NCBI RefSeq assembly: GCF_030253575.1 | Contig: NC_080559.1 | Span: forward strand, 30,468,501 to 30,532,500 | DNA from: Rhododendron vialii | Lineage: Eukaryota; Streptophyta; Magnoliopsida; Ericales; Ericaceae | Length of the DNA stretch: 64,000 nt | Direction: 5' to 3' | In this document: positions 35,518 through 47,199 of the stretch, one piece after another | How positions within the stretch are numbered: position 1 is the first letter of the stretch | How the letters are laid out: the number at the start of each line of letters is the position of its first letter | Translations under genes and position numbers: made by a program | The notes under the pieces: generated by a model | Databases searched by the model: none | The model's input: only the letters and a program-made list of their open reading frames with translations | Told to the model about the DNA's origin: nothing

Positions 35518-38500
35518 ATGGCGGTCGTCGTCCGTTGCTCCTCCCAACTCCGCCCCCTAACTCCGCCTCTTTCGACCGCCGCCCATCTCCCTCCACCCAA
35601 TTTCCGCTTTCGACTTGGTCAGTCTCTCTCCCTCTCTCAATAGAATTCTCATCATTTCTGAAGTTATTGCTCCACAGTACTATCCTAATGTCATCTAGTT
35701 TAGAACAATTCATTGAGCAAAACCTTGGGTTAACCCCGAGGGTTTGATCCGGTGGTCTTGGCTTGGGACTTGGGGTTTGTTGCCTCCTAAGGTTGTACGT
35801 TCAGTAAGATAAAGTCAGACAAAAGTTGAACTTTCACCTACGCATTATGATGAACTTTTGAAGTACTGTTGTGATGACCTTCCACTTAGGTATTAAGCCT
35901 TATGAGGGATGTATCGTTTTGGTGGTGAATCTTTTGACGCTGGAGCACCAAATCATTGTGGTCTTGTGGCACTCTCTTCCCTAAGTAAGGAATTTGTCCC
36001 GAAAGTTTGAAACACTTGTGTGGACAACAAAATTGGAAACTGAAAGAGTTGAAACCAGCTTTGTCTCTTTAGTTAGAGTAGAAAACACTTTTTGTCTCTT
36101 CAGTCTTTTATAGTACTAAGGATAGACTCTTCCAAGCTTACCGATAGTTACTATACTATTTCAATGGGGAATAGAATCCATTTAGAGATATGTATTTGTT
36201 CCATTTGTTGTTTATTTTTCATACTTTGGGGATGCTTTTCTCATATACGTCGGGTAAGCATAGATACAGAGTTGAAATGGTTGAGACGTGTGATGAAGAA
36301 GATTACATAAACTTTGGGGATTTGACAATGCAATTTCACTCAAGCCAATTCTCTTCTGCCTTAAGTAGAATAGCAGAAGAGAATTGATACAGTGATTGCA
36401 GGGTAGAATTACAAATTGGCTGCAAAATCTTGCGGGGAAGTATCCTTGATCACCACTCACTGTGCTTTGTCCTGCTGCTTATTTTGCTAGAAATACGTCA
36501 CAGATGCACTTGTTAATTTGTTATCTTTCCATCTGCTTAAGTTTCGTGATTAAGTTCTTGTTGGTATCTGATATTGAGGAAGCTTCCACACACAGAAGAA
36601 TTATTTATCCACTCTTTTGCTCTCTTACATTTATTAGTGTGAGACTGTCTTGTGTATACTCTGTCGGCCACCCTTTACAATTGATATGATGGTGTGAAAT
36701 CAAGACATAAAAGCATGCTTCTGACGGTAACCAAAACACACTTTTTCAGGCAATATGGATTCTATTCCTTTGAAGGTAAAGAAGTTAATTTCATCAGTGG
36801 AAAACGCTGCTAAGGAAGAATTTGAGGCTTATCTAGCATTGCTAGGCAGACAGGCTATGCCTTTGGGAGTGGATGATGTGAAGACCTCAATATCAGAAGG
36901 AAATTCTGTCGGCCCTACACAACTAGATGATGACAGCTCTCCAGGACACTTACTTGCTCATCAGGTACGATGGTGATGCCACATCTGTTGTTGTTCTAAT
37001 TCTGATGTGACATGCACAATTAGAAGTGGGTAGAACTTCTGTCCGTCAATGTATTGTTTGATGAAGTTGCTGGAATTTGGTTTTGGGTCTCTAACGCTTG
37101 GATACTTTTTCTATAATCATCATATAAGATAAGTAAACGAGTTTATTTCTTTTTCGTATTCCGCTATTGTCATCAACTATATGTTTTTTTTCCTTTCATT
37201 TTTACATGAGTTGTATTACATGGATAGAAATGTGATTTTGACAAGGTAAATGGACCCGTCAAGCTGTTTTAGTAGCCAAAAACATGCATGTGCCTCATAT
37301 ACCTGTCTCAGTTTGAATATTTATGATGATCAGGGGCTCTATGGGTCGCTGTTATAGTTTGATGACGTCAATAAACTCCTCCATTGGAATTCCTTTTGCA
37401 GGTGATGGTTCTTGGAAGATTCCCAGCCTTCGCACTTTTCGTTGTTAATGCCTTGATGTTTAGCACACCGCTTGAGGCTCTGGCAGAAACATTTGAGGCT
37501 GATCAGTCTATTTTCAACATGCCATTACTGCTATTTGCAGCCTTTATGGGGGCAACAGTTGGAGGTATGCCACATCTAGCCATGGTGTCGTAACCTTATG
37601 TTTTCTTCCTTAATTTTCATGAACAATACCTTAAATGTTGTACGCCCCACTGTCCACATCTTAAACCCCAGCCTTAGTTTCTGTGCAAGTTTCAATAAAC
37701 GCTTTTAGACATTCGGTTTCGTGGGCTTGCCCAGATGCAAATAACACACCAATGCCCCCAATCCGAGGATAGCATAGGAGCATTTGAGATGAGTCTAAAT
37801 TTGACGTCAAAACTGTGTCAACTAACTGTTTGCTTATCCACAATAGAAATAGAAGTCACGAGCCCGAAAGTATGTACATTCGATTATCGCTCTTCAGCCA
37901 TTTGAAGGAGATACCCTTTATACTTACTCATATGTTTAGGTTTTAGCTCCCAGTGAGTTTCAAAACACTAAATAGTTCATTTGGTATTACAGTATTGCTT
38001 CCACAATGGAAAAAAGAAAATTTGAAGCAGCTGGATGAGCAGTTGCGCCAGATCAAGGCAGATCTAAGAAGGCAAGCAAAGATCAAGTCATTAGCCCCCA
38101 CTTTGAGAAACGCTCCCGCTGTTGGTAGAGTACCTGAAAATGAAGTAATTGCTGATCCGAGGAAGCATGAGTTGATTTCTCATTTGAAATCCGGAGACGA
38201 TTTTTTGACGAATCAGGATCCTGATAAGGCATTTGTAGAGTTTGAGGCGGCTCTTAAACTCGCTCACAATCTATCGGATCGAACCAAGATGAAGAAGGCT
38301 GGTACAGGTTTAGGTTGGTTATCCGTGGTCGTCTCCTCTCTTTTTTTGGCCTCCAATCCAGCGTATGTTTGTTTACTGCTGTTTTAAGGGAATCATAAAA
38401 CTCTGAGGCCCCGTTTGATAACAGTGATAGATGGATGGGATTCGTAAGAAGATGAGATTAGGATTGGGATTGATAATAAGAAGAGATTGGTAATGAGAAG

Positions 38501-39313
38501 GAATTTGTAATGAGTATGTTTGTTTGAGTTGGAATTGAATGATAAGATTATTAATATCATGTTTGTTTGAGATGGAATTAGATGATGGGATTGGATTGAT
38601 AGAAGGAATTGGTAATGAGAATGGGTTGGGTTGGGATTGATAATACCATCTCCCCCGGGTATTCATAATACCCCCTAAAGCCCACCTTACTAGTCCCTTG
38701 GACTAATAGTCCTAACCCATTTTTGGTTATCAAACAAAGGATTGGTAGTCCATTGGGATTGGTAGTCCAATCCTAAGGGTTAATAAGTTTATCAAACGGG
38801 GCCTTACAGGAAGGGTAGGATATCGAATGTTGTGTGATTTTAAAAATTCTTGGGTTCAATCAACCCAGATGCATTAATCTAGTGACAACCTTACATGCGG
38901 GCAATAGCATTTACATAGGTTTGGTGGGTTTTCAATCAGCTGAAAGAACTAATTCCTCACTATTGGTTACAAATGTTGCTTTTACGCGTTGGTATTGTGT
39001 TGCTCAGTTTTACAGTAGATAATTTCTTGCTCAACAGTTTGCTGAAACATTTGTTTTTTTTTTAACGAATTTGAATATTTGTCAAGCAGGTGCCTCATTG
39101 CAAATGCAAGGAAAATTTCACGAAGCTATTCAATGCTATTTCGCGGTACTGGCAAGCTCAAAACAGGAGGCAAAAGTCCGATCAAAAAGGAAACGGGAGG
39201 TTAAAGATTCTGGGGATACAGAAGCTTATAGAGCAATCGCGGAATGTTACACTGAGCTTGGAGAAGTTGATTTGGCCAAGGCTTTCTATGAGAAGTATAG
39301 TAATTCACTATAA
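35518..39313 (+). CDS. FLU: FLU (FLUORESCENT IN BLUE LIGHT), TPR regulator of tetrapyrrole synthesis
   Basis: Five exons: 35518-35617, 36750-36964, 37402-37564, 37993-38313, 39090-39313; GT-AG and phase-consistent, 340 aa (Arabidopsis about 316). The N terminus, rich in Ser, Thr and Pro and poor in acidic residues, looks like a chloroplast transit peptide. Residues about 106-163 include VLGRFPAFALFVVN and MPLLLFAAFMGATVG, the FLU membrane anchor. A coiled-coil (KQLDEQLRQIKADLRRQAKI) follows, then C-terminal TPRs (HELISHLKSG, DPDKAFVEFEAALKLA, ASLQMQGKFHEAIQCY, AYRAIAECYTELGEVDLAKAFYEKY). In the family, FLU binds glutamyl-tRNA reductase at the thylakoid and blocks ALA synthesis in the dark. 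One TPR helix junction holds a basic insert (KVRSKRKREVK) not recalled from other FLU proteins. Exon 1 is inferred from frame and signals and is the least certain part. Confidence 0.88.
35735..35835 (+). mobile_element. SINE-like fragment in FLU intron 1
   Basis: The stretch tccggtggtcttggcttggg, followed by cctcctaaggttgtacgttc, resembles the head of a tRNA-derived SINE with a degenerate B box. It is intronic and has no clear target duplication. Confidence 0.35.
38407..38803. mobile_element. TIR MITE in FLU intron 4
   Basis: About 397 bp bounded by GGCCCCGTTTGATAA and its inverse, ttatcaaacggggcc. The interior is made of gggattg/gaattgg-like motifs. No coding content. The superfamily is undecided (hAT or PIF-like); no reliable target duplication was seen. 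Confidence 0.65.
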
Positions 39314-40480
39314 CAGGCGGATTTATTCGTTTATCTACTCGGGTAGTTGTTTTCCTTGTTTGTTGTGTTGCGGGATGATTTTTTCCATGTGTTGATAATA
39401 GCTTTGGTATCATTTTCAGTTTGACAAATCTTTTTTGAAGGTTGCAAGTGTTTCCGGTGGCAATCTTCTGCTTCTCTAATTTTATTTGGGTGCTGTTCCC
39501 GTGTTATTTTTGTATTCTAAACTCATATGTTCGGACCAGCGACTAGCTAACCATGCTAGTATTTCATTTTTGCTAATGGAACTAAGAATGCTAGAACGTC
39601 ACATGAGTCTATGTATTTTGAGGGTTTTTTTTTTTTTTTTGGGACTATGGATTGAGATCAACATGAAAAATTATTCCGTCAAAATATATAGGAAATAAGG
39701 ACTTTCCAAGGTAAAAAAGAAAGAGATTTCTTGATTCAGTCCATCAAACCAAAAGACCAATCATTGGGGTTCATACTTTTGGAAACACGCTAAGGTTAAG
39801 ATTTTTGGATTTTTTTTTTGTTTTGTTCTTATTTAAATTTTTTTCGCATTTATTAGTTTTGCGCCTAATTTTTGCTGGCTTTTTGATTTTTAACTTGAAT
39901 ATTTTTCAAAATATTTGGGCAAAAGTCATTAATTTTTTACATTTTTGGGAATCAATAATTCACAAAAATTAGGTGCAAAACTAACAAATGTGAATTTTTT
40001 GAATAAGGACAAAACAAAACAAAAAAGCCCAAGAAAACCCTTTTGCGCCTAACTTTTGTGAATTATTGATTTGTTTCATTAAGATGAATGGAAAAAGTAA
40101 AAAAATCATAATTTTTGTTTATGCGCTTTATTGTATTATTTGGATTTTTAGGCCTACAAGTGTTTTGGGCTATGGCCATTTAGGGGTGTTTGGGTTGTCC
40201 CAATTGGCTGTATTTTTCTACTTTTGGTTAAAATTCCTTTTCCCTTTTCCCCATTAATAAAATATTTTTGTCAATCAAAAAAAAAATCATGAATTTTACC
40301 CAAATATTTTTGAAAATATTGAATATCCAAAATAAAGCCCAAAAACATGTTAATTGCTACTCTTAGTCACTCCTCCCATTAACTAGAGCCAAGACTGCGC
40401 AGATGGTCACCCATTGCGTCATAGAATTTTGCTCTCTTTCCTCCTCCTCCTCTCTATCTGTCTCCCTCCGCCATAGTAGT
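39314..40480. other. FLU 3' flank and AT-rich foldback DNA
   Basis: The 3' flank is followed at 39780-40320 by a set of diverged inverted copies of a ttttgcgcctaatttttg-like sequence, related to 20745-21065 and 45770-45940. An A-tailed end at about 40240-40285 resembles a LINE 3' tail. No gene seen. Confidence 0.4.
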
Positions 40481-40485
40481 TGCTA

Positions 40486-40762
40486 CTTCCTCCGTTCCCT
40501 TTTTAAAATTCAGTATTTCATTTTGGGTTGTCCCTTAATAAGTATCCATTTTGTAAAGTAGTGGGTAAAAGTTGGTACATTTTCTATTTTGCCTCTAAAA
40601 GTAGATTCTATTTTGAAAAGTTAGTAAGTAAAAGTGCAATGATGATATTTCTATAGAGGGTAAGTAGGAAAAATTGAGATAAAAATTGATGTGAAAAGTT
40701 TAATAATGATATTTTTTTAATAAGTTAAAGATACGAAGCGAGACACTTAAAAAAGGACAGAG
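40486..40762. mobile_element. Stowaway-like MITE, copy 2
   Basis: About 277 bp, flanked by TA, starting CTTCCTCCGTTCCC, with long stretches in common with 4566-4833 (ttaaaattcagt-tttcatttt, cctctaaaagtaga, tacgaagcg). The right end is more degraded than in copy 1. Confidence 0.7.
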
Positions 40763-41216
40763 TAGTATTTTTGGTGCTTAAAAATGTCAAGCTTCATGGG
40801 TTGCCTAGCTATTTTACTTGCGGCGATGAAAGAGCAGCACAAGCGCACGCCGTGTAACTAGACTTACCCGACTCCATTCAAGCATCCTATAATCGTACTT
40901 ACAGGGTGTGGTACGCGTTATGCGTTCCTGTTGCGAATTGAGTGCCGATACTGTTACTCTTTAGATATAGTTGTCTTCTGTGCATATCTAATGGTGTTGT
41001 GCAGTATCCCAGGAAATTCATCATATGTTGGGGGGAGACTCGGCTAGGCCTTTGAGTGGTGGAGTAACCGGTCGTCCGGGTTATGAATATTCTTGGATAA
41101 ACCGACTGGCAAAAGATCGACTCTGAATGCTTATGTCCTCGGATTAGGATTTTTTTGTTTGCAGCAGAATGATCAGCACTCTCAAGTGCAAGATTGGACT
41201 TTATTTTGGAACTGTG

Positions 41217-41593
41217 CTACACACACAGCAATCTGTGCACAGATTGTGCAAAGATTTTGTTGTGGGGCTCACCACGGGTCCTACACAAATCATCCGAGCC
41301 GTTCATTAAATGTAAAACATTTTTTCAAGATTCCCCGTAAAAAATAAGCTCAATCCAATAGCTATAGGTACTTCATCCAACCATCTAACTTTTCATTAAG
41401 ATTTTTGGATAATTAAAAGTTGTGTGATTGGATCGAGCATCTATAGATATCGGATTGAGATTATTTTTTACGGGGACCCTTGAAAAAATGTTTTACATTT
41501 AATGAAGAGCTTGGATGATTTGTATGGAAATCCGTGGTGAACCCCACAACAAAATCTGTGCACAATCTGTGCACAGATTGTATGTGTGTGTAG
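41217..41593. mobile_element. Long-arm foldback MITE, copy 2
   Basis: About 377 bp; arms of roughly 170 bp start ctacacacacagcaatc and end gattgtatgtgtgtgtag. The inner arm blocks (ccacaacaaaatctgtgcac and its inverse, ttttacatttaatga, ttttttacgggg) pair across a loop near 41400. Same family as 33390-33653 but with a longer centre. Confidence 0.8.
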
Positions 41594-42149
41594 ACTTTCT
41601 GTTTATTTTGTGCCTGTCACATTTGAAAGCAAAGTAAAGTCGCGCCAAGAGTACCTGTGTATATCCTGTTTTATATTGGGAGATGCTCTTATTTTTGGGT
41701 CTACAAAGTTTCTAGGGACTATATAAACTTTTTCTCTAACGGAGTTGCCAGAAATATGTATTAGCAGGGGCATTATGAAATAAAATTCCGGTGACAACGA
41801 ATCTCAGACATCCCAAGAGGCACCGACTCACGACTTGATGTTTTTGGGTAATACGATGGTGGCTTGCGTGTTACATCACGAAAAAATGAGTGAGTTTTTA
41901 AATTCTGGAACAGTGTTTTGTTCACCCACCTATTACGAATTCTAAATAAAGTAGATAATGTCATAATCTTCACCCGATTTTTTGAGTTATTGAACACAAT
42001 ATCCTTCATAAATGCGTATTTGGACGAGTTAGTTGAACTATGTATGGAGCAACATCAGTTTCAATTCAAGTAAAACTAAAACGAAAAAGAAAAATGCAGC
42101 GGGGGCCGTGCCCCGGTGTGGTTACATTGGCTCCGCCACTGATTTTCCT

Positions 42150-42381
42150 CGAGTACAATTTTGTTTACCCTCCTTATACGAGGATGAACATTACCTTCTC
42201 TCTTATTAGTTGAAATAGTGTGGATCCCATCAAAAAGTGATGTCATGCTTACCGTGTAATACACTTTTTGGTAAGCATGACATCACATTGTAATAGGATC
42301 CATACCATTTCAATTTTCAACAAATAGGAATAAGAGTAATGTTCACCCTCTTAAGTGGAGGGGTGAACAAAACTCAACTCG
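42150..42381. mobile_element. Palindromic MITE, about 230 bp
   Basis: Arms of about 110 bp: left cgagtacaattttgtttacc and gtgatgtcatgcttacc, right ggtaagcatgacatcac and ggtgaacaaaactcaactcg, meeting at a short loop near 42255-42268. Non-coding. Confidence 0.75.
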
Positions 42382-42399
42382 TTTTTCCTCTCATCTTTT

Positions 42400-43080
42400 A
42401 GACCGATATGACATTTGGTTTTCCACCAACTTATTTTTTTGGTCCACCTTCAATATAGTGGTCAAGTGCGTTATATCTTCCCATTTCGCGTGTGCTTATC
42501 CGTCGGCGTCGAGGGCATTTTGTCTGCCATTGCTGATGAATCGTCAACGTACGTTCGAGTAGATTTATGGTCCAGCACTCCAACTCCACGTTATCAGAAT
42601 ACTCCATGCTTTGGGCATTTCCCATTTTTTCAATTGGGGACCAGGGTGAAATGTTCAATCGAGGACAACCCCGAGCGGGTTTGGCTAAGTATGAATGAGA
42701 AAGCAACAAGTGTTTGTAATCAGAAAGCATGTTCGAATTTCACGGAGGTCAAATGTTCCAAATCTCGAGGTCACTGAAAGGTTTGTTCGGCCATTAATTT
42801 TAGAATTCCGGAATTAGTCGAAGTGCGCAAACAGACACGTTATCGGGAAAAAAAAAAAAAGTGAGATCGAGGACATTGTTTTGGAGTGAGCTAGCCCAGC
42901 CTGGAATCCAAGCATTTGTAGGATGTAGATTTCTTTGTTTCTGTCGATGAGGGTGTTGGGAGTTTGGAATTAAACTTAGAAAACAACTGGTCATTATTGC
43001 CGCCCCAGAGCGAGGGTTAGAAAATTAAAGAGAGTGCCAAAATCAATTCTCGTCAACATATATGTGATGCTGATTGAATG
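42400..43080. other. Intergenic; one motif-free open frame
   Basis: An open frame at 42415-42777 (120 codons) has no recognisable domain and no splice partners. No other feature recognised. Confidence 0.35.
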
Positions 43081-43300
43081 AACCGAGCGGCTTGCGAGCT
43101 CGGCTCGTTTAGTAAACGAATCGAGTGGAGCTCGGTTCGTTTGACAAAAGCTCGACTCGTTAAGAAATGCTCGGCTCGATTAAAGAGGCTCGTTAAGAGC
43201 TTGGCTTATTAAAGCTCGAACTCAAGTTTTTGACTCGTTTAGTAAACGAGCTGAGCTCGAACTTGACAAAACTCAGCTAGTTTACAGCAAGCTGCTTGTC
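43080..43300. mobile_element. Copy of the GAGCTCGGCTCG-rich MITE family
   Basis: Repeated ctcggctcgttta, aacgagc and gctcgaac motifs like the element at 15409-15614. The ends are degraded and no target duplication was found. Confidence 0.45.
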
Positions 43301-43320
43301 ATCATTTGTCAAAGCAATGT

Positions 43321-43484
43321 GTGCTTTCGTTATTTGTGGAATTTTTTACAACTTGTGGGCCTGTGACAATGTGTGGTTTCGCTATTTGTGGAATTTTAGA
43401 CAACTTGTGGGCCTGTGGCAATGTGTGGTTTCGTTATTTGTGGAATTTTAGACTACTTGTGGGCCTGTGGCAATGTGTGGTTTA
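43321..43484. repeat. 52-bp minisatellite, three full units plus a partial
   Basis: Units begin at 43321, 43373 and 43425 (gtg-tttcg-tatttgtgga start, gggcctgtg-caatgt end), a constant 52-bp period. A fourth begins at 43477 and is interrupted after eight bases by the Mutator-like element. Sequence matching the unit (atttgcggaattttag) resumes at 45052. Confidence 0.85.
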
Positions 43485-45051
43485 GGGAAAAAAATCGAAA
43501 TGGTCCTTATAGTTTAGTGTTTGTGTCAATTTGGTCTCTGCAGTTTGAATTGGCTCGATTTACACTCTGTAGTTTTCATTTTGTTCCAACTTGGTCCAAT
43601 TACTAACTGTCGTTAGACTCCGTTAACCCCAGATACGAATGGGCCCATTTTCTAGGCTTAAAACTGTAATCTGTCATTCTCCTCTTACCCTAATATACCT
43701 CCAAACCAAAACACAGAGCCTCATTGTTCCATTCTCCATTTTTTTTCACGGCTTCCATTCTCCATTTGTCGCGCCCGAGATTTTACCTTCGACCGAAATG
43801 TGTCTTGTTCGCCTTCGGAGGGAATGAGTGAGAGGGATTAGGCCTGAATAAGTGATTTGATTCCTATGGATTGTGACGTGGTTCTTACAAAAATAAGGAA
43901 AAATGAGGAGTTTTGTGTTCTATAAAAGGGGTTCGGATATTTTTAAAAAATGTATGAATTTTTAAAAAATGAGCAAGGGATTTCTTGCTGATATATTGCT
44001 GAATTCTGCTTGTGGTGAAGCTTGAGTTGTGATGTGGCTGTTTGATCGTGGTGTGTACTGATATCTCTTTTCAACTCCCAACCGTGGGGGAGGGCTAGGA
44101 GATAGCTGGGTTATTAGTGTTTTTTAGCATGTTTTATTGTCCAATTGTTGTTGCTCCTATTGCTGTTGGTCACGGTTGAATAATGAGCTGAACTATTACT
44201 ACAGTATTGATGAATTATGCGATAAACTAGTTTGCTTGGATTTCATGATATAATGGGTTTGCTTCCTGCTGCATTTGGTGCTAATGGAAATGTGCTGGAC
44301 GAGATGAGCTCTAGTAAATAATTATGGAAGATCCTTTTGCTGAGGTTCGTGATCTAATGAGACTGCTCCTGAAATGTTTTTGTGACTGTTGGAAGCCATT
44401 CAACTTCCATTGAATGTAATCTTCTCTTCTTTTCTTTTCTTTTGCTTTCCCTCGGGCCTATACAGTATCTCTTTCCCAGTGGTCTGTATTTGGTCTTTTC
44501 TCGATGTACCATTTGTCAAATTTTTAATAAAATTTTGTTGCCTATCAAAAAAAAATGTTTGAATTTTAGAAAATGAAGTGGGTTTTATTTTAAAAAGAGA
44601 CTGAGCTTTCATCAAGCTGCCTACATATTTCCAAGTAAAGGAGAATCAGGTTCGGCCATAGTTTGGGCCACAAAAGGGGTTTAGAAAAAAACTTAGAGTC
44701 TCCGGGCATAGAGTTTCGGTGTGTTTGGTCACCTCTTGAATATCGGAAGAATAATTCAAATATTTTAGAAAAAAGAACATAGGCCAGAGAACCCGGTTTT
44801 TAGAAAAAAGTGACTCAATTTTGCTTTTTAGGAAAAACCTTTAGGTCTGCGAGATTAGAGAATAAAGTGTTTGGTAATTCACTAGAAAAGAGACCCATTT
44901 GTGTTTGGGGTTAACGGAGGCTAATGGCAGTTAGTAATCGGACCAAGTTGGAACAAAATAGAAACTATAGAGTGTAAAGCGAGCTAATTCAAACTGCAAG
45001 GACCAAGTTGACACAAACAATAAACTACATGGACTATTTTGATTTTTTTCC
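43485..45051. mobile_element. Mutator-like non-autonomous element, about 1.57 kb
   Basis: Inverted ends of about 148 bp: left 43485-43632 (gggaaaaaaatcgaaatgg to cgttaacccca), right 44905-45051 (tggggttaacgg to ttttgatttttttcc), with long matching stretches such as cactctgtagtttt / aaactatagagtgt. No transposase frame. A LINE-like A-tailed fragment (about 44395-44555) sits inside. No clean target duplication was seen. Confidence 0.75.
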
Positions 45052-45059
45052 ATTTGCGG

Positions 45060-47020
45060 AATTTTAGCTATGTATTGTTTGGAACTTAAAATAAACGGGA
45101 GAAAAGAAAATGGGAGAAAAATAAGCGGGAGATTGGACGGTGCACAATTCTAGATTTTTTATTTATTTATTTATCCTTTTTCTATCCAAACCAAATAATT
45201 GGAAAGAAATTTTTTTTTTTTAATTTTTCCTTCTGTTCTCTTCTTTTCTAACACACCATTAGTTTCAAACAAAAAATAAAACTAAAAAGAACAAATCATT
45301 AATTACGTGTAATTTTCTTCTTCTTATGGATATCTGCTCCGGCCCCGTCGATGGAGGGGGATTTCATTAGATTGTTCTTAATAGTACTCTTAAATAAAAT
45401 AAATCTACGTCTTGTTTTTTTTTTTTTTGTTTATTTGTTTGATATAGTGTTGCGATGTTTTCAAAACCTATTTTCTCAAGATAAATGTGTTACAAAAATG
45501 TACCAAATATTATGTGAGCGATATAATTTTCATCTTATTGAGCTAGTCTAGAAAGGGTCCGATCATTTTGATTAACTTATGGGATTTATTTTTGTGATCT
45601 AATCAAAAAAAAGTTATGAGATATTTCAAATATAATCACCAAATTTTTGTAACCACTACCTGAATCGAATTAAATGTTAATTAACGAAGTCAAAAGTGTT
45701 GGTCCGATGGGGCCTTTACTCGCGTTAGTGGTTTCAATATTCAGAAAAATGCATAGGCTAATAAGAATTTTTGGGTTTTTTCTTGTTTTGTTTTTATTAA
45801 AAAAAATCAGTATTTGGTAGTTTTGTGCCTAATTTTTATGATTCTCACAAATCGAAAAAATAAAAAATTATGACTTTTACTCAAATATTTTTGAAAATAT
45901 CCAAAATAAAGCCAAAAAAATCTCAAAAAATAACTCGACCTTAAGAGTGTGCTGCACATGGAAGTTTCTTGACTTTTTGATGAATGTTACATGGGGTGTT
46001 TTTTTTTGACAACGAGGGGAAGGTTTGAGCCAGTAAATTTACGCGTATTTCAATTAATTTTCTTCCAGATTCGATCAAAGAAAGGTCATTCATACCGGAA
46101 CTAATAAGTTCACAAAAAAAAAAATACTTTCTTACGACTGACTTCCAAAAATTGAATCCTGATTAATTACGAAATACTGTATACGAAAAGCAAACCCATC
46201 AACCAACAAACTGACCTAAACGCGGGTTTTGGGAGGATGATTGCAACTTGCAAGTCCACACTCTCATTTGATGCTTATCGGTTTCGATGCCGACATCGAT
46301 CTTCTGAAAGCAGTATTTTATTTCAACTTTAAAGACTTTTAATTAATTGAAGGGGGTGGGGGAGCACTGTGTTTGTCTTAAATTAGCCCCAGTGGACTTT
46401 TGTCCTTGTTCGTTGAATTCCTTCTAGATTTGCGTTAGATTTTAGATTATTCATTTGTCAATTTCAAAAATAAAAATGACCCAAGAAAAAAATATTCGTT
46501 GAAGTAAAAAACAAGTTTCAAAATAAAAGGATTATTGACTTCTTGTTCATCTTATATGAGTTATTTTTACTTTCGGTCTAGATGTGTATATTTTTTAAAT
46601 GGGACAGTAGGGGTCATCAGTCAAGTGTTGCCCTATAACCGGGAAAGAATAAGTAAAATGTTGAATGAGTAATTAATGTTAAAGTTTATTGATAAGATTA
46701 AAATAACATAGTAGATGTGTTTTTTCAAAAGCGTTAAAAGTGCTAAATGAGTTTTATTTATTTATTTATAATTTCTTTGTATTTAGTGGTGAAAAAAGCT
46801 CATTTAATACTACTTTTAACACTTTTGAGAAACTACCCCTACACAAGTATTAGAAATACATCAAACTAGAAAACAAGTTCATAATCACTATAAACTAAAC
46901 CCAACTAATAATTCAATTAAGAAGGAAAATAATTCCAACAAATATAAGAGGAATAACGTTCACACATAGGGGACTAGGCACAGAGATTTAAACTTCTGAC
47001 CTCCTAATAGAAATCGAATT
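45060..47020. other. AT-rich intergenic DNA
   Basis: No gene recognised. 45770-45940 holds a further diverged copy of the foldback sequence seen at 39780 and 20745. Other open frames are short and motif-free. Confidence 0.4.
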
Positions 47021-47022
47021 TG

Positions 47023-47184
47023 GGGTGCTTGGCTGCCTGGTGTCCCCGTGTGTTGGGCCAATTGCATCTCAGCCGAATAGATATCAATCGTCCATTGCTA
47101 TTCGACCGAAATGCAATTTGAGTCATCTGTTGTCGAGCATGAACGGTCCAAATTGACCCAACACGCATATTGTCCCACGCACCC
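47023..47184. mobile_element. Short foldback MITE
   Basis: About 162 bp, left end gggtgcttggctgcc then gtgtgttgggccaatt, right end with the inverse aattgacccaacacgcata and gtcccacgcaccc. Flanked by similar but not identical phrases (tttaaacttctgacctcct; tttaaactcccgacctgtc). Confidence 0.5.
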
Positions 47185-47199
47185 AGGTTCATAAAAACT

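Noticed and set aside
42415-42777. 120-codon plus-strand frame as a gene
   Set aside because: No domain, no splice partners, and it lies between MITEs; composition alone does not support a gene.
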